Source: Pseudomicrostroma phylloplanum
Taxonomy: Eukaryota > Basidiomycota > Exobasidiomycetes > Microstromatales
Length of the DNA: 64,000 nt
Assembly (NCBI GenBank): GCA_039545275.1
Contig: BCHS01000008.1
Coordinates: 744,001 to 808,000, forward strand
Direction: 5' to 3'
Part shown: one piece after another, positions 31,861 through 42,900 of the stretch
How positions within the stretch are numbered: position 1 is the first letter of the stretch
Layout: each line of letters begins with the position of its first letter
Made by a program: the position numbers and the translations under genes
Notes under the pieces: generated by a model
Database searches by the model: none
What the model saw: the letters and a program-made list of their open reading frames with translations, nothing else
Told to the model about the DNA's origin: nothing

Positions 31861-33963
31861 TCAAGCGGCGTTGATGATCTTGAGGATGGCTGCCTCTGCC
31901 GCCGCCTGACCCGCCTTGAAGTTGGTCCTGTAGTGGCCAAAGTTGGCAGCGGTGTACTTGGTAGGCGAGTTGGCCATGCGCTTCGCCCAAGAGTCAACAA
32001 TGTACTGCGTCTGGAATCCCAGCTTGCTGACGGGAGTTGTAGTGGCAAAGGCAGAGGCAAAGTACGTGGCAGTGAGGTAACCGTCCGAGTAGCCCACCTG
32101 ACGGGCAAGGGCAGCGGCGCTCAGGGCTCGACGCTCCGCCTGGGCCTGGTGTGCGGCGTGGCCCGAGAGGGAGCCGAGACCTCGGTGGTGCACGACGGGC
32201 TCGACATCGAATTCCTCTGAGTCTTCGTCGTCAAGGTAGTCGCGCAGGGAGAGGCGCTTCTCCTCGACGACCTCGTGGTCCTCGGCGTCGTCCTCGGCAG
32301 CGAGCAGGGGAGCCATGCCGTAACCGGAGCTCGCGGCCAAAGACTCAACGTCCCTGGTAGAAAGGGTCATCGTCTTGATCAAAGAAGAAGGAGCAGTAGA
32401 GGAGGCAGAGTCGCTGGTGCCAGGCACCTTGAGGGCGGCAATGGCTGCCTTGATCTTGTTGCCCACCTTGATGGAGGCGGCAGAGTTGAGCAGCAGCTTG
32501 GTGTTGGTCACCAGGCCAGTAAGACCCCACACGTTGAAGTACTGGGGCAGGAACTCGCCCACGGCGCCTTCGAAGCACCATCCAGAGTTGGCAGCACAGT
32601 TTTCCATCGTGTACGACCAAAAGTGCATGCCGGCAGTGGTGTTGATGTAGGCAGCCAGTTGGGCTCGGCAGAAGTCAGAGGTGGCGCTTGTCACGTCGTC
32701 GGAGCCACTCAATGAGCTGGAAGACAGAGAGCAGGACCATTCTCCGATGACAAGGTTGCCTCGAGCCTTCGTCCTGGCAGCCGACAGTGTGTTCGTGTAG
32801 GAACCCTGAATGTTGGCAATGTGCGCATTGACACTCAGCGCCTGGTCGGCAGCGCTGAAGACAAAGTACGAGTGGTCGTCGACGACGGTGAAGTCGGTGC
32901 GGGATGCAACCAGGGCGACTCCAGCATTGAGGTTGTAAGCGTCCTGGATGTAGAGGGGGAGGGACTTCGCATAGGAGCTCGCCTGCCTCATGGCAGTAGC
33001 GGTGTTGTTGTACCAGGTCCAGAGGCCGTCCTTTTGTGAGGGCTCATTTAGAAGCTCAATACCGATGATGTTGGTAACATCGGCCAGCTCCCAAGCCAAC
33101 CAGGTCAGTAGCGAAGTGGTGAGGGCTTGGTTTGCCGAGGTGAAGAATCCAACATCACCGACTTTCCCCGAGTGGTCGAGGCCATTCTGGGAACCGTACG
33201 CTCCGTGCAGGTCAAGGAGGACTCCAATGTCGTACTTGGCAGCCCAGTTGATGGCTCGAGCAACGTACTTCCACGAGTTCTGGTAGACGTCGGCGTAGTC
33301 CGCAAAGGAAGAGTTGGCACAGTAGTACGAGCCGACGCTCCAGTATCCAATGGGCAGTCGAACAGTGTTGACACCCCTCGATGCGAGGTAGGCGAAATCG
33401 TCTTCGGTGACCCAGGTGTCCCAGTGCTTCTCCATGTAGTTTTGTGCACTCTTGAGGCCATCGGAAGTCGTACCGAAACCGGAGACGATGGAGTACTCGG
33501 AAGCTCCTGCATAGATGGCGCATTCCATGAAACTTGTCTCCATCCAGCCCTCTTGCAAGAACCATCCTCCGAGGTTGACTGACATTTGCTCTCGGTATCT
33601 CATGATGTTCGCCTTGACAGAGTTGAACTTGGCGTAGGTGGGCTCCGGAAGAGCACCGTACGTAGAGACGTAGCTGGTAGTGTTCAGGATGCAGCTGCCA
33701 GGTCCAACAGTGGAGGTCGCCTTGAACGAACTTCCCGACGAGTTGGTCGACGAGGTATCGGAGACCACCAGCTTCGCGGGCACTCCCCATACAGCTGGAT
33801 CGAGGTGGGTGCTAGTGGAAGAGGACGAGCTGACCTTCATGGAGTGGCCGTTCGTACTGCTGGTACCATTGATTTGTGGACTAGGCTTGTACTTGGCAAT
33901 GGCCAAGGAAAGACCCGAGGCGAGAGCTGTCAAGCCGCCGCTTGATCGTCCGAGGATCTGCAT
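31861..33963 (-). CDS. GH5 exo-beta-1,3-glucanase with long C-terminal extension
   Basis: One exon of 700 codons. The catalytic domain spans about residues 135-510. It shows NLGGWFLQEGWMETSFME, GVNTVRLPIGYWSVG, DLHGAYGSQNGLDHSGK, the acid/base Glu307 in IELLNEPS, DDHSYFVF, the nucleophile Glu408 in VIGEWSCSL, and a CFEGA ending, all typical of fungal Exg1-type GH5 enzymes that trim beta-1,3-glucan in the wall. A weak signal peptide is present (LTALASGLSLAIA at 11-23). About 190 residues follow the domain: an acidic linker with dibasic sites KR (569-570) and RR (611-612), then a compact Tyr/Ala-rich segment to the end. Upstream, CGATATATCG (34047-34056) may serve as a TATA box. Confidence 0.88.
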   Translation of the reverse strand: MQILGRSSGGLTALASGLSLAIAKYKPSPQINGTSSTNGHSMKVSSSSSTSTHLDPAVWGVPAKLVVSDTSSTNSSGSSFKATSTVGPGSCILNTTSYVSTYGALPEPTYAKFNSVKANIMRYREQMSVNLGGWFLQEGWMETSFMECAIYAGASEYSIVSGFGTTSDGLKSAQNYMEKHWDTWVTEDDFAYLASRGVNTVRLPIGYWSVGSYYCANSSFADYADVYQNSWKYVARAINWAAKYDIGVLLDLHGAYGSQNGLDHSGKVGDVGFFTSANQALTTSLLTWLAWELADVTNIIGIELLNEPSQKDGLWTWYNNTATAMRQASSYAKSLPLYIQDAYNLNAGVALVASRTDFTVVDDHSYFVFSAADQALSVNAHIANIQGSYTNTLSAARTKARGNLVIGEWSCSLSSSSLSGSDDVTSATSDFCRAQLAAYINTTAGMHFWSYTMENCAANSGWCFEGAVGEFLPQYFNVWGLTGLVTNTKLLLNSAASIKVGNKIKAAIAALKVPGTSDSASSTAPSSLIKTMTLSTRDVESLAASSGYGMAPLLAAEDDAEDHEVVEEKRLSLRDYLDDEDSEEFDVEPVVHHRGLGSLSGHAAHQAQAERRALSAAALARQVGYSDGYLTATYFASAFATTTPVSKLGFQTQYIVDSWAKRMANSPTKYTAANFGHYRTNFKAGQAAAEAAILKIINAA

Positions 33964-35734
33964 CGTATCAAGTGAGAGCGACGAGGGGTTGGTGAAGGGA
34001 GGAAGGTGAGGGAGGAAGGTGGAAGAGTACCGATGATCGAGCCTGTCGATATATCGGGCTGACTATATTGCGTAGATCTTCTATCGCTGCTAAGTGATTA
34101 AGCTCGACGCGATCCTTGGGTCAAAACTCAGCAGGTCAGAGCGTAAAGAGCGTAAAGGCGACCGGCGCCGGGGTTCGAGAAGTATGGAGTAAAGAAAGTG
34201 AGGGAGACGGAAGAACGAGTACAGGTGGCACAGCCGACCCTGAGAGCTCGAAGAGGAGAGAAGGGGAGGAAAGGCGGGCGAACAGGAGGTGACGAGAAGA
34301 GGGTAAGGAGTCGTGAAGAGAAGGATGAGGGGAAGATTGACCGGGAGGCAGAGCTATATGACGCCCGGTGGCCGCCCCGCGCTCGCCTCGCCTCCGGATG
34401 AACATCTACGTCTAGGTTGGAGATGCGTCTGTGCCAAGCGGAAAGCGGAACGCGGAGTCGCGTGGCGCGTAACAAAGTCTTGGCCAGATGCAAATCTCCG
34501 CCCGTTGATCTCTTGCAATGGACGGGACACGGGTAACCTCTGCTGACGACGTGCACAGCCGCGGAGCCCACTGTCCTACATGGCGACTTTCATCACGTAG
34601 GGATCACACGAGTGAGAGCCAACAGACGACAAGTTAAGGTTCTACCGATGCGTCAGGTACTGGTATAGGCAGGCAGGCAGCTGGTACAGGTGCAGACGCC
34701 GGAGATTTATTGCTACCCTTGGAGTGGGGAGGGAGGTGCAGCTGTGCAACCTTGGCACTCGTGGAGTAAGATGTAATATGAAGACAATTGAACATGAAAC
34801 GCCCAGTCTTGGCCGATAGACCGACACACCGTCGAATGATCCAGAGAGGGTTGGGGGAGAGGCTTGGACTTTCGCATGTACCACTACTACAAGGCGCAAT
34901 CAGAGACAGTGCCTTCACTCCTCTCAGAAAAGGAGTGCAGACCAATGGGTTTCAGGGCAAGAAGGTTGAGGCCGTCCCATCGTTGCTCAATTGAAGCTCG
35001 TGCGCTCGCGATCATCACTTCCTGATTCGTCCCCGATGGTGTAATGCCCGAGCCAGTTCTGGCAATGTCCGCACTACGATACTCAACCATTCACCTGCTG
35101 CTCGCGGCCCCCGACCACCTCATCTCCTCAACAGCGAAGATGTTCATTACGAGCTCTGGGAAACGGTGGCTCAGGTAGGCCAGAGACGCATGCTTTGCTC
35201 TACGGCTGTGAGAAAAGTTGCACGTGATCATTGGCTTCCTCGGTGATCCTTTGATGTCTCTGCACAGTGTTCAGCCGGCTGGCTCATCGTCGTTAAGCTC
35301 TGTTGGCAGTCACTGACGTGGTTGCGGTACTCCCCTCACGCAGCCCAAGTCCTTCTCATCTCAAGTGCATCTGGCTCGAGCATCGAAGCACATCGAAACG
35401 TCCGTCGTCGTCGGCGACTTGCAGCTCCCAGGGATCACAGCGGGTGTGGGTGGGCAGGCGCGGGCACGAGAGCAGTCGACACGCCACGCACGCCTTTGCG
35501 TCCTCGGTGACTTTTGACGTCAGATGTTGCAACACGCTCACCCGCCCAAGGGTCCTTTTTCCCTCCACCTTTTGCTTAGGCTGCGAGCGGGAAGATGCGT
35601 CGGTCAGGCGAGCACTTCATATACGTGCAATTCTTCTCGAGAGTCGAATTTTTAATCTTTGCAAACACACATACACACACCAATTGGTTCTTGAACACCC
35701 ACGCAAACAACCCACTCAGAGTATCTCTCACACA
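33964..35734. other. Large intergenic region, no gene called
   Basis: 1.77 kb. The left end is the promoter of the GH5 gene. The right end is the leader of the hydrophilic orphan gene, with CACGTG at 35221-35226 and an inverted CCAAT (ATTGG) at 35230. Frames of 60 to 170 codons on both strands lack family features or begin with non-ATG codons. I looked for tRNA B-boxes and found none convincing. Confidence 0.45.
34047..34056 (-). promoter_or_regulatory. Palindromic TATA-like element upstream of the GH5 gene
   Basis: CGATATATCG, a perfect 10-bp palindrome 84 bases upstream of the GH5 start codon on the minus strand. Confidence 0.4.
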
Positions 35735-36383
35735 ATGACTCGAGCTGAAGCCGCACCATCTTCCGTCGTGAGTATCACGTTCTTTGAGGATGTCAACAAA
35801 CTCGAGCGACTTTGAGTTTAGCAGTCTCTGACCTACTTCTCGCCGCATTCTTTCACCTTCTTCGTCATAGGCCGAGGCCGCTCGCGACAAGCACAGCCGT
35901 AGCACTCCCGCAGGCAGCTCAGGACCCAGCAAGGACAGTGTCAGCCACCCTACTGGAGCCGCCGTCCTTGGTACAGAGATCGGTGCTGAGGGTGACGCCC
36001 GCAGGGAGCGTGCCGACGCAATCGCCCAGGGCGACCAGCTTCCCCCCTCTTCCAACGCCCGTAGCACCGCAGGTGACATGGGCTTCGGTCAGGTGAACGG
36101 TGCTGAGCAGGGCTTCCAGGACCGCTCCGAGGGCCAGAGGGACCAACTGCAGCAGGAGCGCAACAAGGAGTTCAGCAGCGGTCAGCCCGACCTGCTCAAC
36201 ATCGCCAGGACCTCTGGCGGTGCCGGCAGCACAAACCCCATTGCTAACCAGGACAACATCACCAGCACCGGTAACACAAACCCCAGCGATCTCCTTGCTC
36301 AGGCTGGTACTTCGGCTGGTCAGCCCTCTGGAACTGGCGCCTTCGATGGTGAGGTCTCCCGTGACGCTCCCACAAACGCATAG
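35735..36383 (+). CDS. Small hydrophilic, probably disordered protein (hydrophilin-like)
   Basis: Exons 35735-35767 and 35871-36383 encode 181 residues. The product lacks cysteine and membrane segments and is rich in Gly, Ser, Asn, Gln, Asp and Ala (for example AEQGFQDRSEGQRDQLQQER and GGAGSTNPIANQDNITSTGN). Such composition is typical of hydrophilins or LEA-like stress proteins, but I recognise no named family. The first exon encodes only eleven residues (MTRAEAAPSSV) and the frame is phase 0 across the intron. The leader is CAAT/CA-rich and continuous with a long upstream region containing CACGTG, compatible with stress-regulated expression; that is inference. Confidence 0.65.
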
Positions 36384-36591
36384 AGAAGGAAGCAAAGGAA
36401 GGAAAAGGGCAATGTAGTACCAATAGTCTCGTTTCATCTCATTAGTAATGAACAGACATTCATACTGCACATTGAATCGTCTGCCGTCTGTAATGATGTG
36501 TCATCCGAACTCGAGCACACACAATCTGTGCAGGTAGAATCCGTTGCAATGGTATTTGTATTGATACACTTTGAAGCTCCTGCTACTCTGC

Positions 36592-37373
36592 TTACTGCGC
36601 AGGAGCGCTTTCCTGAGGTCCAGCACCAGGCACCCTCCTCACCTCCTCCCTATCCTCCACAGCGGGCGGTGCATCCCTCGCTCCCGTTCCACGCCCAGGA
36701 GCGCTCTCAAATGCCTCCTTGAGCCCATTCTCCCCTTCCCAACGATTGAACATCTTGGCCGAGTCCTCTGCACTGGGCTGACCCGATAGAGGGTCTGCTC
36801 CAGCCGCGAGGAGCAGGGGAATCACATCGTTGTGGCCCTTGAAGACGGCTCCGGCCAGGATCGACTGGCCGCGCCCGTTCAGCTGGTTCGTGTCTGGACG
36901 CCGGGGGAGGGCGAGGAGCTTCTGCACTAGAGAGGCGTGGCCGTGGTAGGCTGCGAGCATGAGGAGCGTATCTCCACGGTTGTTTGTGAGGTCTGGAAGG
37001 TGAGAAAGTAGAGTGGTCAGCTCTCATGGACTAGAGCTGCTAGACTATCCTCGACCAATGTAGTAACTCACTAGGTGGCAAGCCCGCTTCGAGGTAAGGC
37101 AACAGTTCTTCGTTGCCATTTCTGGCAAAATCGAACATCTGAGGGGAGTAATAGACAAGTGGCCAAAGTCAGCTAACGCTCCGACGCAATGTCACTCATA
37201 GAGACCTATGATGCTCTCTGAAGACGTACCTTTGCAGCAAGCTCGAGTGCAGCGGTGGGCAGCTGGGTCACAGAAGCAGGTGGAGCTGTGGCCTGCATCG
37301 GATCCTGGCCCTGAACGGCCTCTCCACCGGGAGTGGGATTGTTGGTGTTGTCAGAAGTAGGCACTGGCGACAT
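36592..37373 (-). CDS. Ankyrin-repeat protein
   Basis: Three exons, 37373-37230, 37138-37072 and 36992-36592, encode 203 residues. After a Pro/Thr-rich start (ending TAALELAAK), repeats read MFDFARNGNEELLPYLEAGL, then NLTNNRGDTLLMLAAYHGHA, then LNGRGQSILAGAVFKGHNDV, ending in LLLAAGADPL. This is about three ankyrin repeats, enough for a small scaffold protein. The C-terminus is a charged Pro/Ala/Arg-rich tail. Similar short ankyrin proteins of unknown role are common in fungi. The gene is head to head with SSF1, 292 bases apart. Confidence 0.8.
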
Positions 37374-37665
37374 AATGAGTGATTTCTGAGATGTGTATGA
37401 TCAGCTTGGAAGGAAGGGACGATGGCTAAGAATGGCAGCTTCTTGGTAATAATATCCTTCGACTCGCCGGCGTTCCGTGTGTGGAGTCGAGGATGCGCCG
37501 CCGCCGCCCGTGCCCGTTTGCCGCGGCCCGACTGTTTCGAAGTTTTTGGTGGCCCTGGCCTGCTTCCGAGTCCTGGACAAGGTGAATTACAGCATCACCT
37601 CCTCGCCCTCATCGACGTCCTCGCCCCGTACACGCTCATCTCTCCTCTGATAACATCTGCCCACG
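37374..37665. promoter_or_regulatory. Compact divergent promoter of the ankyrin and SSF1 genes
   Basis: 292 bases between two start codons. Contains a CGCCGCCGCCCG-type GC-rich tract near 37496-37510. No TATA box evident. Confidence 0.4.
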
Positions 37666-39472
37666 ATGGCCAAGCGCAGGAGGAAGACCAGGACCCATCT
37701 CAAGGGTCCGAACAACTCTGCTGCCTCTTCGACGACTGCGCCCAAGTCCTTTGTCATTCGCAGCGGCAAAGTCGGGAGGAGTGTAGGAGGACTCGTGCAG
37801 GATGTGAGGAAGGTATTGGAGCCTAATACCGCCATCAGACTGAGGGTGAGTGAGCGAGGGACAGCTCAGACGCAGGTAGAAGACATCGATGATGAGCTCC
37901 CTCTGACACTCGCCACAACATCGTGATAATCCTCACCTCTGACAGGAGCGCAAATCGAACAAGCTGCGTGACTTTGTCTCCATGTCAGGCCCACTGGGCG
38001 TCTCACACATGGTCATCTTCAACCAGACGGACGCAGGAATCAACATGAGGGTTGCGAGATGTCCCAGAGGTCCCACCTGTACCTTCAGGGTCAACAAGTT
38101 TGCCTTGATGAATGACGTTCTCAGGAGCCAGAAGAGGCCTCGAGCTCCTGGTGGAGAGTTTGGCACACCGCCTCTGGTGAGTGAAGCTCAAGGACAGCGC
38201 TGGACACCATCTGCCAATGACTGACTCTGCTGAATTGTTGCTCCACTGCTACAGCTCGTTCTCAACAACTTCGGAGGTGAAGCTCGTCATCTCAAGCTAC
38301 TGGTCACAGTCTTTCAAAATCTCTTTCCCCCCATTCAAGTCCAGACTATGCATCTCTCCCAAGCCCGCCGAGTGGTGCTACTCTCATACAATGCCCAGAC
38401 AGAGACGATCGAATGGCGTCACTATATCATCTCAGTGCGTCCTGTAGGAGTCTCAAGGTCTGTTCGCAGGGTCATTGAGGGAACAAATAGGCCTGGGCCC
38501 AGCTCTACAGGCGCTCCTATGAAGCGCAAGGGCAAGGGCCTACCCAACTTGGGTAACGTTGGAGACATCTCAGAGTACGTCCTCGGACGAGCTGCACGAT
38601 CTGGCTCCGTAGGAGCCGCAAGCGATACAGACGTCTCTGAGGCCGAGTCCGAGCTGGAAGACATGAACGACCCTGCCAATGCTATCGAGCTCTCGGAGAG
38701 GTACGTTGGCAGAGGCAACGATGCCAATGAGCAGCGAGCCGTCCGGCTGCGAGAGATCGGGCCTCGAATTGAGCTCAAGTTGATCAAGATCGAAGATGGC
38801 ATGGTGGGCGGAGAGACGCTGTACCACGACAGGGTCAAGAAGACTGCCAAAGAGGCTACTGCCCTCAAGCAAGCTGTGGCAGCCAAGAAGAAGCTGAAGC
38901 AGGAGAGAAAGGCTGAGCAGGCGGCCAATGTGGCCCGCAAGGAGGAAGAGAAGGCCGCCAGAAAGACCAAGGGCAAAGAACAAGCAACGCAAAGGGCCGA
39001 AGAAGAGGAGGAGGAGGACGATGCTGATCTGCCTGTGGACGGCGAGGACTCAGACGCGGACGAAGACGATGACTTCGAATACGAAGATCGCTTCGCATCC
39101 TCTGCTCCTCAAGATGCGCAAGAGGAGAGGGCTACACTCTTCGACGAAGACGACGATCTCGGCGCCGATGACGACGACATCTCACTCTCGGAAGGCGATG
39201 GAGAGGATGGCGACGATGGCGATTCGTTTGAAGATGAGGATGATGACGGAGAAGATGAGCCGTTCGACTACGAAGACGACGGGATCAACCATGATGACTC
39301 GGATCTGGACCCAATTCCCGTCGGGCGAGGATTGATGGCCTACGATAGCGATAGCGATGATGGAGATGGACCAGCTCAGGTGCCATCGAAGTTGAACGGC
39401 GTCAAGTCTAGCTTGAAGAAGCGGAAAGTGGACACCGGCAGGACAAGAGGCAAGGGCAAGGCAAGAAGATGA
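37666..39472 (+). CDS. SSF1: Brix-domain ribosome biogenesis factor Ssf1 (PPAN/Peter Pan)
   Basis: Three exons, 37666-37845, 37946-38176 and 38255-39472, encode 542 residues. The basic start MAKRRRKTRTHLKGPNNSAA leads into the Brix domain: SFVIRSGKVGRSVGGLVQDV, then RKSNKLRDFVSMSGPLGVSH, GPTCTFRVNKFALMNDVL, NNFGGEARHLKLLVTVFQNL, VVLLSYNAQTETIEWRHYII. IGPRIELKLIKIEDGMVGGE is typical of PPAN. Ssf1 with Rrp15 and Rrp14 binds pre-60S particles in the nucleolus. The C-terminal 180 residues are a Lys/Ala coiled stretch and a long Asp/Glu-rich region ending in a basic tail (KSSLKKRKVDTGRTRGKGKA), a likely nuclear localisation signal. Confidence 0.93.
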
Positions 39473-39972
39473 TGTACCAGCCTTCGGAAAGAGGCGAGGC
39501 AGGCGTTCGACAGTCACAAATGCATACTTTACCCAGGAAAGCGGCCCTGCAGCTCGGCAAAGATGCACGCGGTCCTCTGCATGCTCTAAGTGAGCCATCG
39601 ACTCCCGGCTACCCTGACGCGGCCCAAAGCTAGCAAGGATGACGAACGACTGGATTGCTTCTCTTCCTTCCACTCACGCCTCTTCCTCCCTGCTCTCAAG
39701 CCAGTACCACCATTTCTCATTCCCTCCTCCGTGTTGCTGACTCTCCACTCTACCCTGCTCTCTCGTGCTGCTGCTATCACTGCTCAAGTTCGGTACTCAC
39801 CCATATCAACAACACCGCTGGTAGCATCACTCACCGCTCCTTTACTGTATCCTCTCTCCTCTCCTTAGACGACCAGATCTCGGCCTCTGCCACCCTTCCT
39901 ACCCCCGCCACCGTGGATCGCTTCTGAATATCTATCAACTTCCTCACTCTCTCCTCTCAAGTTATCGCTCGG
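39473..39972. other. Intergenic region before the 1185-residue orphan gene
   Basis: 500 bases: SSF1 3' region, then a pyrimidine-rich leader ending at the orphan's ATG. No gene seen. Confidence 0.45.
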
Positions 39973-42900
39973 ATGACTCAGCAAGTCGATGCTCAGTATG
40001 AGCCGGGGGGATTTGGTGAGCCTGTCCATTCCTACCCGCCTTCATTCTTCACTTTCGCGGTCCCACCTCCACGACAAAATGCAGGCCCTGCTAGTCAAGC
40101 CCTGGATGGCGCCGTAAGGCATCACGGTCGACCCAACGCTTCGCTGCCCGCCTTGGTGCAGGCCACCGCAGAGGTGCCCAAGTCTGCTGTTCCACCGTGC
40201 GTGGCCTATAGCAATGCCAGCCAGGCCATCGTCTCTGCTGAGGCGGACATCAACACCTCTCGTCACGTCGACCAGGCGCTTCCGGTCAGACAGCCGAAGA
40301 ATCCTGCACGTCAAGCGCCAGTGCCGTGGCCCAAGGTACAAGGCTCTTCGCCCGAAGATCAGGCAGGCAGCGCCAGTGAGAGAAGCCATGTCGATCAACA
40401 ACCGCAAACGCAACAGCCGGACATTGCACTCGAGCGAGACCATCCACGAGAACCGAAACGCCTACTGCCCCTCCCAGCACAAGACCTGCTAGGCCTTGCT
40501 ACCTCTGCAAAGAGCTCGCTTGGAGCTGGACGCAAGAGCAATGGTCAAAGCGACACCCACGGCCGAGCAGACGCAAGACTGCCAAGACCTGTTCCTTCCT
40601 CTCCACCGCAACCCATCTGGGACAAGGACGACGAGCTCTCGGGGCATCGCAAGGCGGAGAGGATCAAGCGTCGTAAGATTGAGCAATGGGCCAGAGAGGT
40701 GCGACAGCAGGCGCAACGCGAGCACTTGGCCGCCGACTGCTCCGAGACATCGATCAAGAGCATCGTCACGCGCAAGCGTAGTCATCATGAGCTCGATGAG
40801 GCAGAAGAGAGCAAGCTTCCTGCCTCGACTACCCCCACTTACGGTCCCTCTTTTGGGGCGACCTTTGGCGATCTCTATGGTGGACGAGGCAATCTATTCG
40901 CCGATGTCGCAGTCCTTGGCCCTGCCGGCAGTCAAGCCGATGGAATGTCAGACTGTCTTTACCTGAATCCCTTCTACGGCCTAGTCGATAGCTCTCAGTT
41001 GTCAAAGGAAGCACTCGAAGCCCAGAACGCACTGTATGCGTATCGACAGCGAAAGGAGCGCGACCATCGATCCGCCAAGCTAAAGGACCATATTCCATCC
41101 GAGTTGACTACCCCTCAGAGCGTCGATAGTCGACCGTCCAGTGGATTTGCGACTCGCAAGAGGACTGACCAAGTACGTCTTGATCCTTCCGAGATCCATG
41201 TAGTGCGTCAGCGCTCAGCACTGCCTGTTGTCACCAGTCCAGAGGACGTACAGGAGATCAGACAAGAAAGATCCCCCGATCGCTGGACTCGCCCGCTCGT
41301 CGACCAAGCTGCCACAGCCTTTGCTTCAAAGCCTGACCCAACAACACAAGAGTATCGCACCGAAATCGTCGCCACTTCCGGGCCTCTAGACGAGGAAGCA
41401 TCTGACCACTTTGCCGGATCGTGGGAGCTTCCTCGGCCATTTGACTATCGTCGAGCTGTCAAGAGGCACGTCGTCTTAGACCATGTATCTCTTACTCTGC
41501 CTCCTCCAGCTTCTGCGCGAATCCTCACTTCTGATGAAACGCTTCAGTACCTCGAGGAAGGTAGAGCGGGTGCAGGTACAGGTGCCGAGGATGCGGGATC
41601 TCAGGACCTTTCGATCGAAGAGGCTGTAGCTAAGCCATCTGGCGTGCAACAGGCTGAGCGGATCACTTCGCTTGGCAACTCTACTATCACTGCAAGCCAT
41701 CCATCCCATTTCTTAGCTCCTCGCCATATTGACACTACCTCCTCCTCGGGAAGCCGACTGGCCCCTGCCTACTATCTTGACCAGCAGCAGCCATGCGCTC
41801 AGGAGAAGTCGATCGAGATGTTCTATTACGAGCCTGAGAAGCCGCAGACTTCCAATGACCCTACGACCGTCGAAGGCGGCAGGGTAAGACGTCATGCCGC
41901 AGAGGTCATGCTCGCTTCTGGTGATGTCAGTCTTCACGTTACTCCGGCAGAAGACATGGATGTCGATGTCTCTTCTGAGCATCACAGCAACCGGAGTCGC
42001 GAGCACGTCTTACACACCTCTTGGCACCAATACAACGGCAGCTGCCAGAATCAAGAGGGCAAGCACAGTCAGAGTAACAAGCGTACTTTGGACACCGGTC
42101 CAAAGTTGGATGTTGCATCACCAGACCGTTCGGAAAGTGCCGCAAGCTCACCTCAAAACCGCAGTGGCTTCTCACATGCAGTAGGGTCTACGCCGGCTGT
42201 ATCGATCCGACCTCCTCCAGAGGATACCATCAATCCCGAGGATCGATACCGTCCCCGACCACCACCGCGTGACTCACGCGATATCACTATCGAGCCCAGC
42301 CCTGATCCTTCCATGAGCCTTCCAGGACAACGGTCCTTCAGCGGCAGTGGCGACACCTTCTCTTCAATCGAGCCTGGCGACCACACTTACACGAAGCTCT
42401 GGCAGGCGATCCAGACCATGATCGCCTCTTCTGGTCAGGGTAGTCGGACCTCGCTCCTCTCGACCTCTTCTGGACTACATAGCGCCCAGCAGCAATCTGG
42501 AACGCAGAGCCTTCCACGAGAGGGAGGAGGCAAGCTCGGAGTTGCTAAGGCGTCGGTGTGCACGGAGGATATACCAGCGCTGGAGCTCGATGGAAATGCG
42601 GGTCGAGAAACCTCGCACGCTCACCCTGGCGCTGGAACAGGAGCACACCAGGTTCGGCAGAGCACTGCCCGGGTCGAAGTGATCAGCCCCACCCGCGGAG
42701 GGCCGTACGAACCTACTCATGGCCATCGGCTCCTGTCTCCACAAACGTCTGCCGGTAGGCTCAATGTCCTGGCTCCGCAAGGCACTCTGGAACGTTGCGT
42801 TAGAGAAAAGGAGAAGAACATCGACGGCGCCGGCTCCTTAGCATCTCCGAAGCAGGCTTTACCGATTTTCAGTCTGAGCAGCAGCATGCGAGAGGACGAC

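Noticed and set aside
34128..35700. Several 60-170 codon frames and a tRNA-like GGTTCGA near 34173
   Set aside because: Frames lack family features; the flanking sequence does not form a cloverleaf and no A-box is correctly spaced.
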